Shown here piece by piece: positions 1-12,600 of a stretch of 64,000 nucleotides of DNA. The stretch covers positions 11,140,017 through 11,204,016 of the forward strand of contig NC_084677.1 of assembly GCF_028389875.1 (NCBI RefSeq). The letters run 5' to 3'. The translations under genes were made by a program, and so were the position numbers. Position 1 is the stretch's first letter, and every line of letters starts with the position of its first letter. This stretch comes from Rhea pennata (Eukaryota > Chordata > Aves > Rheiformes > Rheidae). A model generated the notes under the pieces. The model did not search any database, was not told the origin of the DNA, and worked only from the letters and a program-made list of their open reading frames with translations.

Positions 1-444
1 AAGAAGTTGGTGTTACATAGTTGTGTCTTCGCAAGGTACTGTAATAGCTGATGGAAAGCTCTCTCACACTTTCTTGGAAATACTTGCACACTGACACAAC
101 CCTAGAGAAAATTTATCCATATTATTATGTAAATACAGTCTGTCACGAGGAAACTGCTCTAAGTCTGTGAAACTATATGAGTCTTAGTAAAGGCAGAATT
201 GTTTTTTCCTCATTACAAAAATATTTTGGACAAAATCCTCCTTGCATGGAGTGGCCTGATTTTCAGAAACATCAGCTATATATAGCTAGGTATCTTTGAC
301 TCCCACTGAAGCCAAAGAGTTGGCTTAGCTTGGCCCATTTATGAGGACAGTTTGCCCATTTATAAGGACAGTTCACTGATTATGCATGTTTGGTAAAGGG
401 GAGGTAACCCTCTGCTTCATACATTTCTTGAGATAAACTCATAC
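1..444 (-). other. Partial DNAH3 intron after coding exon 49
   Basis: AT-rich sequence between the last visible DNAH3 exon and the window edge. I see no further exon with homology, no repeat of note and no RNA gene. Confidence 0.6.
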
Positions 445-610
445 CCTTTTCTAATGTCATCTTCGAGTTCAACATCCTCTAAAAACTTGTCAGCAACCAT
501 TTCCAAAGCATCCGTAGGCCAGGTTTGGAACCAATCAATGGTGCAGCAGTTTATCAGTGAAGGGAACATTCGTAACCGATTCCTGAATGCATTTCCAATA
601 GGGCTCATTG
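445..610 (-). CDS. DNAH3: DNAH3 coding exon 49 (last in window)
   Basis: Residues 2550-2605. Contains [40 protein letters not shown] and [12 protein letters not shown], the end of AAA4 before the stalk. Acceptor TTTTTTTCTAG. Donor AAAAGG/GTATGA is inferred; the next exon lies outside the window, so the exact end is less sure than the rest. Confidence 0.92.
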
Positions 611-3600
611 CTAGAAAAAAAAATCTAATCATTACCTAAGTTTGCTTGCAGTTAGGAAGCAACAAAAATTACCCTAAGAAATAATACACTATACAGACCT
701 AAGACAATATGCAAATTTTTCTTCACCCTTTCAATAAAGAAATTGTACATAGCAAGGGGAGTGGCTTCAATTTTCCTGTTCTCTGTCCTTGCTGCACCTT
801 GCATTTTCTCTACAATTTCAGCTTTCTCATCAGCTGCAAAGATATTAGGCACATCACCGGTATTTAAAAGCATATTGATATCTTCTACAAATGCTTCATC
901 CTTTATTTGATTATCACAGAACAAAAAGGACACATTCTTGTTAGCAACACCAGCTTTCAGCAGGACTCGTTTAATATCCTCTTTCCATTCATTTATTCCA
1001 TAGGATTTTGTAATTTCAATTTGAAAGAGCTCAAAGGTATTCATGTAGGTGGCCAGCTTGGTAGCACTTTGTCGGCCACTCCCACCAATTCCCACCAACA
1101 ACAGATGCCCATTGTCCTGCTTTAGTACCCTGCATATCCTTGAGATATGCTCAATAGCAAATTTGAACATGACCAACGACATTGGTGCTTTGCTGACATT
1201 GTTGTACTCCTCAAGGTAGTATTCCATCACGGTTGTCAGTTGCTTTAAGTTCGTGATTTCATCATACACTTTTACGTTACTGTCTGGCTTCAAATAGTCT
1301 CCAAAGAACAGGCTGCGAATATTATCATCAGAGATCTTGCCAGTAGGTGAGAGATGACTCAGTACCTATAGAAAAGACAAGAATCAACAGATAATTCAGA
1401 CTACTATAGAATTATTTTCCTTAAAGTAATAACCATCCTTATCCACCTAGAATACTGTGGGAAGCACTCTTTTATAGCTATTCTGGTTACTATCTTTGTC
1501 TAAAAAAAAAAAAAAAAAAAAAAAAAAGAACACTGCACCACCTAAATGGAGTAATAGACTGTAGGCTGACATGCAAGTTTCCACCTGTGCATATCTCACA
1601 GAGTGATTTTGCTGTCAAATATAGGACAAGTTCCCAAAAGGATTCTCACAAATCACCCACTACTCCCATAGGCTCTTTCAAATCCTAAGTTAACCAAGAG
1701 CACAGATAAATATTGGTAAGACACTTATTCCATATAGTCCCCTGTACCTACACAGAATCCTTTTGAAGTCATGAGTCATTCTTATATGGAGTAATTTGTA
1801 CTAACTTGCCTAAGAATATGTATAATACCTAATATAAATAGAAGCCGATCTAAACTTTGTAGATGCATTGCTGGAAATCATTCAAAATGTGTCCAATACT
1901 AATACAGTCTCAAATGTCCAAATATTTCTGAAAATGTGTCAGTCTCGTTCTTGGGCCCAGCACATTACCCTAAAATACCTTATCGATGCTCTGCTTGAAG
2001 CTATTTGATGTTGTCTCTTTTACCATCTGAAAGAACACCTTTCTGTCCTCCTGATCAACTAAGCGATCATAGAAAACTCGGTAAACCTCATGAATCCAAA
2101 GTCTGATCAGCTTATCTCCATCCTGCAAATGTAAGCACAAAAAAAATAGGTATATATAGCTAAGATAGAATTTGTTTGAAAGTAGAAGGATGGAAATGTC
2201 CATTCGGACTCAGACATATCTTTTGATAAACTCAGTGGGAACCTTCCAGCTTCAAGCCATTCAGCACATGGCTCAGCATCTGCTAACCTAACTGGCTTCC
2301 TCACCTAATAACCATCTTATCTTTCCTGCTAACACAATCTGAGACTCTTACGCCAACTCATTTTTTTCTACTGTATCAATCTCCTCCCAGCATAAACAAT
2401 AAATCTTTCTATGGGATGGCTCATGGGCTGTAATCCTAGCCTTGCTCTAACTCGGTTGCTGGCTAAGATGCCTGCTGAATAGCCTGTAGCTATTTAGTTC
2501 TGTTTCTGCAACAGCAACATTCCCCCTGATAGAAGTAAATCTTTTAATACTTCTCTAAACTGCCATTTTAGTGTAAATAGATGAAAAAAATAGAAGGATA
2601 AAAGTCATACACATCTGTCAGTATTTATTTCTGGTTTGTGATGACAGCTAGAAGCATTTCTGGGCTACATTATTTAGTCTTCTTCACTGATTCCCACTTG
2701 TGAAAGAGAGAAAATAAATCTTTTCTCACATTTTTTTCTTTTATGTATTTATTTTTCAAATACAAGAGATGGGACTGTCTAACTTGATATACAACCCTTA
2801 ACAGGTGGACCTTGGACTTCAGGCCTGACTGTAATACATATAAACAATATTAATGTAAATGACAGCTGTCTACTTCAGTCATAGAGAGACAAAAAGCACA
2901 TAGCAAGGTATTCAAGAGCTAGCCTGATTTTTATAATGTAAATATATTGAAAACATAATTCACATATTTTATGAGGTGTTTGTTTACTAATATTATACCA
3001 ATAACTTAATTTGTCCATTGCTCTTTCTTTCAGGAATATAATAAAAAAGGAGCTTACTTGCAAGTGAGTGTGTGGACAGAGCAACACCCCTTTAATAACT
3101 CGGGAAAAATCCCGTAGATTAAAGACATAATGGGATTTGGAAGGAGTTGGGAGAAAATTCTCAACTGCCATTTTATAAATTGCCATTGTAGCATGGACCA
3201 TCGTCTTGCTTAGCCTTAAAAGGGAAAAAGAGATAGAATTATGAGATCTGAAGATAAATTACAGGAGAAAATACGACAAAGGTGTTACTAGAAATGCATC
3301 GTATTACCTTAGAAACACAGACTCAAAGCCTTTGCTAAAGTGCCAGTCAGCAATTGCAGTAAAAATCTTGGCTAATATGTCATCATCAAAAGAACATATA
3401 GATATAATATTCAAGTGGCGTGTGAAGCGTCCTATAATACACAGAAAAAAATGCATAAAGATCTAGGAACATCCAGGCTTTTTTGCACCTTACAGCTAGC
3501 ATTTGCCTAGGATTGGTTCTCAAAAGAGTGCGACTCAAACAACACTTGAATCAGGCTTCAGCTCCAGGATTCTGATACTGGCAAATTTCTGCACCAGCAG

Positions 3601-6600
3601 TGATACAAAAGGAATATAAACTCATTCACATATTTTGTGTCAGTACTTCTCTTAGAAGAACTTCTGTTTTTAATATAGAAGACGTGAACCTCCACTACGT
3701 TAAGGTGGTTACCTCACAAATTTAAATTTCAGTTCACATTAGCCCAGTTGGTTATAATATGGCACAGTAAAACTTCACAAAACCACCTTGTTCTCAGTTT
3801 CAATTTAAAAAATCCAGTCAATACAGTAGCAAATTTTACAACTTTAGCTGTATCAGAATAGTTATTGTGATAAAGCCTCCTCAAAGCACTGTTAGAGTGT
3901 TTATATAAAGCAAAATAAGTTATACTACCGTAAAGTGCCTTATAACAGTATAGTTCTTAATGCATTAGGCCTTTTATTGACATAACTTTTGCATTAAAAG
4001 GTATCACCTCCCTTATGCTGATACGACAGGAATGAAGGACTTGCAAGGATCAAGCTACCTCTGCAGTAAGTACAGACAGCCCAGCTTAGCAGCAGGAGAT
4101 ACAGTTTCAGATGAGAATTGACATGACAGCCAAACAGACCTAGCAAGAAAATGTATTCTCATCCCTTCCCAAAGGATAGAAAATGAAAAAAGTGTCCAAT
4201 TTTTCAAAGGTTAGTATTATTTTCATCATTCGTTTCTAAGGTTGATTAAACTCACCCTAAAGAAAGGTACAGATTTAAACTTGAACACATAGACTTCTTC
4301 TGTTTGGAATGACCCAGATAGTCAATGTATCTGTAGATTTACAAGTGACGGATAAACGCAGACTTTGTCATCAGCAAAATCAAACCTACCTCTTAACTTC
4401 AGTCAGTTAGATAACAAGTCGCCATCATGGTATATTTTTCTGTTACGCTTACATATGCTTTGTACTATACTTTATAGATTTCCTACCTGTAATATCATTC
4501 CTGCCTCCCCCAGGTGGGCCCATGGCTGAAACAAGCAGGACATCTATGATATTAATCTTGGATGTATCTTTCTTGTCATACCAGTGACCATGATCAATCC
4601 ACTGTCTGAGAAGTTCAATAGGTGGCTGGGCTCCATACACTTCCTTTGCAGGCATGTTTAGGTCATCTACACAGGACAGAGGTATTGAGGAAAAAACCCT
4701 TAGTGCTCAGGAATCATATCTTATAAATCTATGATGAAAAAACAACTTAGATAGGGGTAGAAAAAAGTTATTTCTTGTTATATTTTCTTCCCATTAAAAT
4801 AACCAGAATCAAATGACATTATACTTCACAGGTATGTGAAGGTGATGTTTTAACTTAATTTGGCTGGTATTTTTTTTTGTTTTATTCTTATTTCAGATCA
4901 CACTGCAAAACATTTAAAATGAGTCAATGAACAATAATATTCTGAAGACAAATGTCGCTTAATCAAATAGAAACGTTTCAGCAGGGGGCAGTGCTAATCC
5001 TTCTCTGGGTGCCCTAAAAAACCAAAAAGCACTGAGGCATAAATTACCAGTCTCTGTGAATCGCTTCCTTTGTCCAAAACCAGAATTTAAATTATATAAA
5101 AACATGAAAAAAACCTGTCTTACCCACAAATAATATAGCTTTTTTTCCCACAGGAGGCCCAAATAATCCTTTTCGTCTTCTGTCCAGTTTAGACATAATA
5201 ATATCCTGGGTTTGGGTAGCAGAGGTTCTTGCAGAGAAGTTGATGAAGCTTGGGATGTATTTCTCCTTTGGAAGTTGTAGCAGAAAATTATTTGTGATAA
5301 CTGATTTTCCAGTGCCAGTGGGACCCACAAAAAGCAAAGGGACATTATGCTCCACATAAGTTTTAAGAAAAAACATTTGTCGGGCAGTTTCCATTGTTGG
5401 AATGATTAGATCAGATACCTGTTACACATGTAAGTAAACCAGCACATGAAAATCAAACATCCAATATGATAATCAACACCATTATTTACAAGCAACTAAC
5501 TAAAGCAAGCCTGTAAAACAAATCCGAAATTCATTTCTCTGTGAAAATCTAGGTTACAAGAAGGTTCTGATAGATACTACAGACGACGCTACTTTTTGTT
5601 CAATGATTATACGGTAGCTAGCAGAACAGGTATTTGTTTATATTATGGCTCATAGACACTATACCAAATCCACAAGGAAGAACTGCAGGGTTAACCATGG
5701 CTTAATTCTCTCTACTGAGCAGTGCTATAGAAATTTCTTTCCCTTCCATATATCATTAGTAGGGCAGCTGTGCACTAAATATCAAGAAAAGATTTTAGAC
5801 AACAGAATAAAATGTAATCTTACATCTCTCATGTACTTAACAGACAAAACCGTTGTACCTGCAATGGAACGAGAAGCTGAACAAACATTAATTATCTTGA
5901 AATGATATCTGCAGGATAGGTACCTACGGAGCTCTGCTGCACCTACCCTTTCCTTGAGTTCAAAGCTGCCACAAAATCCAAGTGCCTCCACTTGAAAAAG
6001 GAGGGGATTTGGGACTTTTCAGTATTGTTCTCCCTATCCCAAAGAAGTAATAACTATGTTTGCTTGGTTTATCTCATTATCTCATTTTATAATATCACAG
6101 TATCAAACACAGAAGCCAAAAACAAAGATGCAGAGCCTGCACAGGTTAATCGAATGTTGTAGATAACCAGACTAATTCAATGGAATCGGAGCTAGCAAAG
6201 GTTGCTGATGTATACCTCTAAATCATTTTATCAAATAATTATTGTTTAAAATGAAAGATATCAATGTGAACCTTAGCCACGGGAGAGATAACTTGCTCTT
6301 CTTTAGTGATGTAATTAGTCCACATGTTCCACTGCCCACTGCCATGCTTGTAAAAATAGAAGTCAAAAACACTCCCTGTTAATTGAAAAAAAAAAAAGAA
6401 TAAGAAAATTCACTGATTAAAGAATAGAAATAAACTCTTTATCATTTTAGTGTGCGAAGTTCTGAAATTTTTCTTTTTCTTTTCATCCCTTATTTAGAAA
6501 TAACTTCAATATGAGACATTTTGGCCCTTTAAACAGTCCACCCTCATGAGATAATGAAGGTCTTCCAGCACAAGAGAACTTCCCCTACCCACTGCTGTTA

Positions 6601-9600
6601 TTATCAGAAAATCATTTTAGGGCCGACTGAGCTACGTTGTCTGAGGGCAGTCTGAGGCATATGCTACTCCTGGTTTGAACAGTGGGGAAAGGGCACTCCA
6701 CTGTGCTGCCCACAGCTCGGCAAATAGCAGTTCTGCTGCAGAGTTAAAATCTGCCAGGCATCCCTTACAGTGCTGAGTCTTCTTATTGTTTTATAAAGAA
6801 CCAAGCAAGCACAGTTATGAAGAAGCACCTTTTTCTGGGAAGATATTGTTTTTGGTGAGCTTCACACTTTTGGGGCGTGGGTTTCCATCATCCATTCCCA
6901 TTAGCAAGTTGCGGTAAAATAAATCAAATCTTTTTCTGCTGTCTGCATCGATGGTCCCAGCAACTGTCCAGACCAAAGCAAAAAGAAAAAGCCCCTGTAG
7001 CCACAAGAAGATCTGTTGACTAGACATGCTTTCCTCCTCCTCTTCATCAGATTTCTTTATTTCATCTAAAACACATATTTTGAATTTTGGTTAAATGTCA
7101 CAAGCATAAATAAGCATAAATCCCAATCCAAAATGCTTTTGGTAAAATTACTCTGAGACAAACCTAGAGCATTGTCTTCAGGGAAACAAAGCCAATCTAC
7201 ATAGAATGATGATTTCACCTTCACCACATGTGTAAAATACTGCCTTCAAATAAAAACAAATGAGAAGGAAAATTATTTACAAAGAATCCTATATTTTTTC
7301 TTCTGACATCAGCAAACTGCAAGCAAAACCTATGCAATACACTCACAAGATCATGTTCCACTTTGTAAGGACACTGATGTCCAAATGTGAAAGCTCTGTA
7401 TGCTAGCCAAAGTGTTACTGTTAATGCTAATCAGTGAGAAAGGACTTGGGTCTTCTGATCCCAAGCAGTAAGGGAATTTCTTTGATATTTCCTTGCATCT
7501 GATGACCTGCATTTTTTTATGAGACACATAAGGAAAAAATGAAATTTGAAATAAAAAGAATAATGCTTAGGGTACTTACCAAGAAGACAAGTATAGAGTT
7601 TCATCATGCTGTAAGTCAGGTGAATAGAGGATGTCTGAACTATGACTTTGCAGTGAAGATGAATGAAGTCTAAACAGGGCTGGACTAGCCACATAAACAT
7701 GTCATTGACCTGCCAGGAAAAAAGAAATGGTTTTAAAACAATTGAAAATTGCCGTATATCCCACTGCCATAAATGCATCAAAAATTCTCCCGGAGTTGAG
7801 AGAGGGAAGACGAGGAAGGAAGATAGGAATGTCTCTATGTGAGACAAAAAGAAGCAATCATAAAGCCACATTCTCATTAACTTACAGCGAAAATAAGCAG
7901 CTTCTGCCATAGAGGGGATTTCAACAGGAATTTTGTTATCTACTTACTAATCCAAACAGCAGAGCACTGCTTCTGCCTACGGAGACTGCTGCTCTGCTCA
8001 GGCAATGAGAAAATTATCCCAAAGGAAACAAACACAAAGGCTTCATCATCCCTTAAAAAGGACTGGCTTCTACAGAGGGCCTACCATAGCTACTGTGCTG
8101 CAGCAGGCGTTCCAGAAAGCACTGACTGGTACCTGTGGGAGCTCCACAGCGTGCAGGGCAGTAATGAGCAAGGCTGATGGTATCTGCTCCATGGACTCAA
8201 GCAGGAGAATAAGAGAGGTATCTCAACCCAGCCCCTTCCCAGGGACTGTTACTCAAGGAGAAGCACTAAAGGGTCAAGTTATTTGCTGGTTAAGAAATAA
8301 TTATTTTGCTTTGATGAACTAAGAAGACTGCTTCAATAAAGAGCTCTTCTATTGTTCATACTTCTTTTGGATTTGGTCCCAGTTTCCTGCAAAAACTCAA
8401 AGGGGGTCTGTCAGATCACAGAAGTCAAAGCTTTTTCCAGCTATACCCCTTCTGTGGATTGATCTTTCTGATTCTTTTACTTTAAATGCCCAATAAATAA
8501 ATAAGAAAGGAATTTTACTCTTGATAAGATTAAAAACTGATTCCCACTAACACATTCTTTTGTTCATATCTACACTGAAGATATACTATAATACACAACT
8601 CAAAGTGGTCTCACTCATGCAAGCAATCCAGCTCACAAAGGATGATTTAGCAAAGATTATTGAGGTGAATAAGGCTTTTCAGATTAAGTTCTTAATGAAA
8701 ATAGTGCTATTATAAGCATTTCTCAAGCTACGCTCTAAATATCTCAAGCAGAAGGATGAGTTCAAAAAATTTCTTGTCTTTCATTCTTTCCCAAATTTTC
8801 TTTCAAGTACCTGTGGCCTGTAGCAACACCTGACATACATTATCACAAAATAATTTACAACAGCCTCTAGGAGGTCTGGGACCTCCTAAATCATGAATGT
8901 ACTTAAAAATTTTGATCCTAAATGGCTGCCTTCAAGTCAGCACTGCAAGCAAACTGCGCACATCCCCTTAAGGTAAGTCCTCTAAGTGAGACCTTTGCCA
9001 AAAAATTAGGGTTCGCACCAGCTCTCGGTGTTCCTCCTGCAGGTTTGGAGGCAGTGTATTCATGTAGGAATCCTTCAGTGGCTTCCAGCCTAACTGCTGT
9101 GGGTCCATATAGATCATACCACACCTGGGAAAAACAAACAACTGTGGTACAGGAATAGCTACTCAAGGTGGGATAGTTCAAGCTTGAGCGCTTTCACGTT
9201 ACCTGCTGACAGTTGCTGGAGATGCCTCCTCTAAGTCTGCTGGCTCAAAGATTAAACTCATTTTTGAATTCATCTGAATTATTTCACCACTCATTAAGCA
9301 CAGCTAGAAGGAAAACATCACGCAAACATGATTTAGTCATGTCACTGCTGATCATTCAGTGAAAGCAATGCTTGTCATAAAATCACTGAACATCCCACTT
9401 AGTGTCACTTCTCATTCACTCATTCATATTCTCATAGCATGTGATATTTTCTGACCTTGTCTCAACTTTTCCATCTGTTATTGTAATGGCTGGCAGAAAC
9501 AGAGGGAATACTGCTAAACCTTTAGCAAAAGCAGTAATGACCTGCAGCTTTTTTAGTTAATTTACTCATTAAGTAATTTAAGTAACTTCAGTTTTCAGTT

Positions 9601-12600
9601 TCAGAACTGAATTTATGTGTTTCATTTTCCTAAAAAGGTCAATAAACAAGTCACAGTAAATAACCTCACTTCAGTAAAGTAGGAGCAAGACAAGGCTTCT
9701 AAGAATAAATAATAGCCTAACAGCATCTACTAGACCACATGATATAACTAGAGACAAAAAGCCATGCTTTCAAGCACGTAAAACTTTTCCTGAGGCTCAC
9801 ACCTCACCTTGTTTTATATCCCTAGACCATCACGGTCACAATACTGCTACTACTAAAATAAAGTCCACGTATCAAGTAACTGGCAAAAATTAGTCTACCT
9901 TTTTATTATCATCCAGCACAGTGTTCATGTTCTCTATCCAAACGGCATCCACTGGGCCATCAAATATAATCCACTTCCGATCATCTGTGGTAGAAGACGC
10001 TTGTTCCCTGAAGGCATTTGCAAGAACTCCATCTGTCCATTCGTGGCTTACAGGATCAAAACTACCATACAACTGTCCCATAGAAATTGCTTTGGGATTA
10101 ATAATTTTATATTCAACAGCAAATTCATCCATGGATTTTGCTGTGTAAGAAAACAAATGGGTTAGCTTGAGAAAGCTGATAGGTTAGTTTCATGCAACAA
10201 ATGAAGTACAGAGTAAGAACATTCATTCCTGTGAGGATCACACTTTAGCTGCCTGGCAAAGGCAAAAAAGAATGGACATCTGGAAGCTAGACAGCAGTAA
10301 ATCAGAACTTCTTTTAATTGTACGAGGAAAGTGCAAAGTACTATGTGCAAAAGCACTTGAAATAAAGGAAGAGCAGAGCAGAAGCGAGTTTATTCATTTA
10401 TGAGATCTACCTACAATCTCCTCAGAGTAGATCTCTTGAGTGAAGTGACATTATCTTTATTTAGTAACTTTTCAGAAACTTAAAATGCTATTATTTGATG
10501 AGAATAAACATTAACAGTGGACCTAGTTTTGCAAAAGTATAATGCATGAATACAATGCTTAGCAAAATCCATAAAAGCATTAAATGTATTAGTATGCTTT
10601 CCTGTATTCATTTAAGACAAAAATAACTCAATTAATAGAAAATTTCCAGTAGAAAAAAGCAGAATACACCAGAATTAACCTGGGTATATCTCTGCAAAAA
10701 ATATTAGTCATAGAATTAACTTCGTTTAAGGAGAAGTTTGTTACCTGCACACAAATCACCAAGGGCTCCAGCTAGCACTTTGTATGCACATGTCTTCCCA
10801 CCCAAAGGATCTCCAACAATCATGAAACCATGGCGCACCAACATCATTTCATATATCTGTATCAGTGACAAGAGACTGGTTCTTTATCAGAGAACAGATT
10901 TAAGTATATTGTATATGAAACTACAGGTATCTTTCCTGCATTCAGATGCAGCAGAACAAAATATCAGCCAAGCACCTGCACTACATTAGGCCTGGCTGAA
11001 GTGTTGACTCAAATTAGAGGCAGTTACACTCTTATGACAATTCATGCTGCTGTAATTTAAGAAGTCCTTGCCTTCACTTGGCCTTTCTTTCTCCTTACTA
11101 GAGATCATCCCTCAAATGTACTAGAGTTAATGTTCTGGAGGTGAGTGCACTCATCAGCCATTGCTGTTCGCAGCCCAATGTATAAGCATAAACTGAAATC
11201 AACGGTTATCAGTGAAGCTAACACACAAGGATATGAACTACAGTTCTGAGGATCTGATCTAAACCCAGTCCCACCAAGGTTGCTCTTGGACTACAGGGCT
11301 GGTAACTTCTTCAGTTTCACCACCAGAAGTTGTCAGAACTCAATTCAAAGCCTTCAAATAGAAGATTTTATACTTTCCTCAACCTCAGTGGAACTTTTAA
11401 AAGTGGAACTTTTAAAAATTCAGTTCAATCTTACCCCAGAAAAAAGCACCAGTCAAACAACAAATATCTTTTCTCCTCCACTCAACCTGAATAAATTCAT
11501 GCAAACCCCTACGAAGATATTCTTTGTCCTACATTAAGGCTGATATTTTATGGTTTAGTTTAAATTCTTAGCCAGTTCATAATTCTCTGTTTAAATGAAA
11601 AGTAAAGCATGTTTTGTAAAGTAACATAAGCAAATTTAATTCTGTTGCAGGGGCCTCTCATGGTCCTGTCCCAGCCTACGCATTTCTGCCCTTTCCATTA
11701 CACTGGCATTAGGCTGTGTTACTCATAAGGATGAAAAGTTAATCATTCTTTAAAGGTCACCAGCACTAGCACAGAGGAAGCAAGAGAACACACTGAGGAC
11801 AAGCAAGGGTGAGAAATGCCATCCCTTTCAAGACTTCTCAAGACGACTGTGAGCAGAACCAGGAACAGAGCCTGACCCAGTCTGACGTGTTATTCATTAG
11901 GCTACTTGGCCTCATCTGTTAAGAGATTCAGTTTAATTTCTATCCTGAATTTCTCCCCTAAGCCACTTTAAGATGCGGCTGCAGAGGTTAACTCCTTTAC
12001 AGACTGGCTGAATTCAGAAATCACTGTGATCAAAGCAGACTTTTACTCCACGATTTTTTCTCAGTAAAGATAGGCTGTTTGTAATGTCCTATTAATTGCT
12101 CATTTAAACTATTAAATTATTCATTCATTCATGACAAAAACAGTAAATAAAGAATGTTTCTTAATCATCTGTTCACACTTTTTTTTTTCTCCCCAGAAGC
12201 AAGCACATGGAAACAAACCTGAATAATTTTCCCAATGAACCATGGAACTGGCTGAAGATCCATCTTTTTTATATTTTCATTTAACGCTTGGACAAACAGC
12301 TCATAGTCTGGTGTAGGAAGAACCACTCCAGGAAACAGGTCTGATATAATACCCTGTTAAGGAAAGATGGACTAGAATACTATTTAAACACAGATTACAA
12401 AAAAGGAAGAACTCCCAAAGCATAAAAATCTAAAAGGAAAACAACACTCATATAAGTCATAGGAGCAGAAGATGAAATGTCTTCGGAAGGACTAAATTAA
12501 CTTTCAGGCACAAACTGTAGCCATGAAAGTGGATCTTTGCTGAGAAAGAATTCAACTGCTGTGCTTTTAAATGACTTGCGTTTATCCTTCACCAGCAAGG

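Larger units (their letters stand above)
1366..9898 (-). other. DNAH3 introns 37-47: non-coding content
   Basis: Introns between exons 37 and 48 include gaps of about 600-1,300 bases (1366-1978, 2123-3057, 3432-4486, 5419-6271, 7710-9018, 9304-9898). Apart from the A tract at 1502 and a 9-bp hairpin at 8868-8888, they look like unique AT-rich DNA. Open frames such as the one at 8005-8322 show no recognisable protein and are taken as chance. Confidence 0.5.

Noticed and set aside
1502-1527. Poly(A) run as the tail of a processed pseudogene
   Set aside because: No cDNA-like sequence, target-site duplication or SINE body precedes it on either strand.
8005-8322. 105-codon plus-strand frame within DNAH3 intron 39
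   Set aside because: No recognisable motif, no splice or promoter context, composition as in the intron around it.
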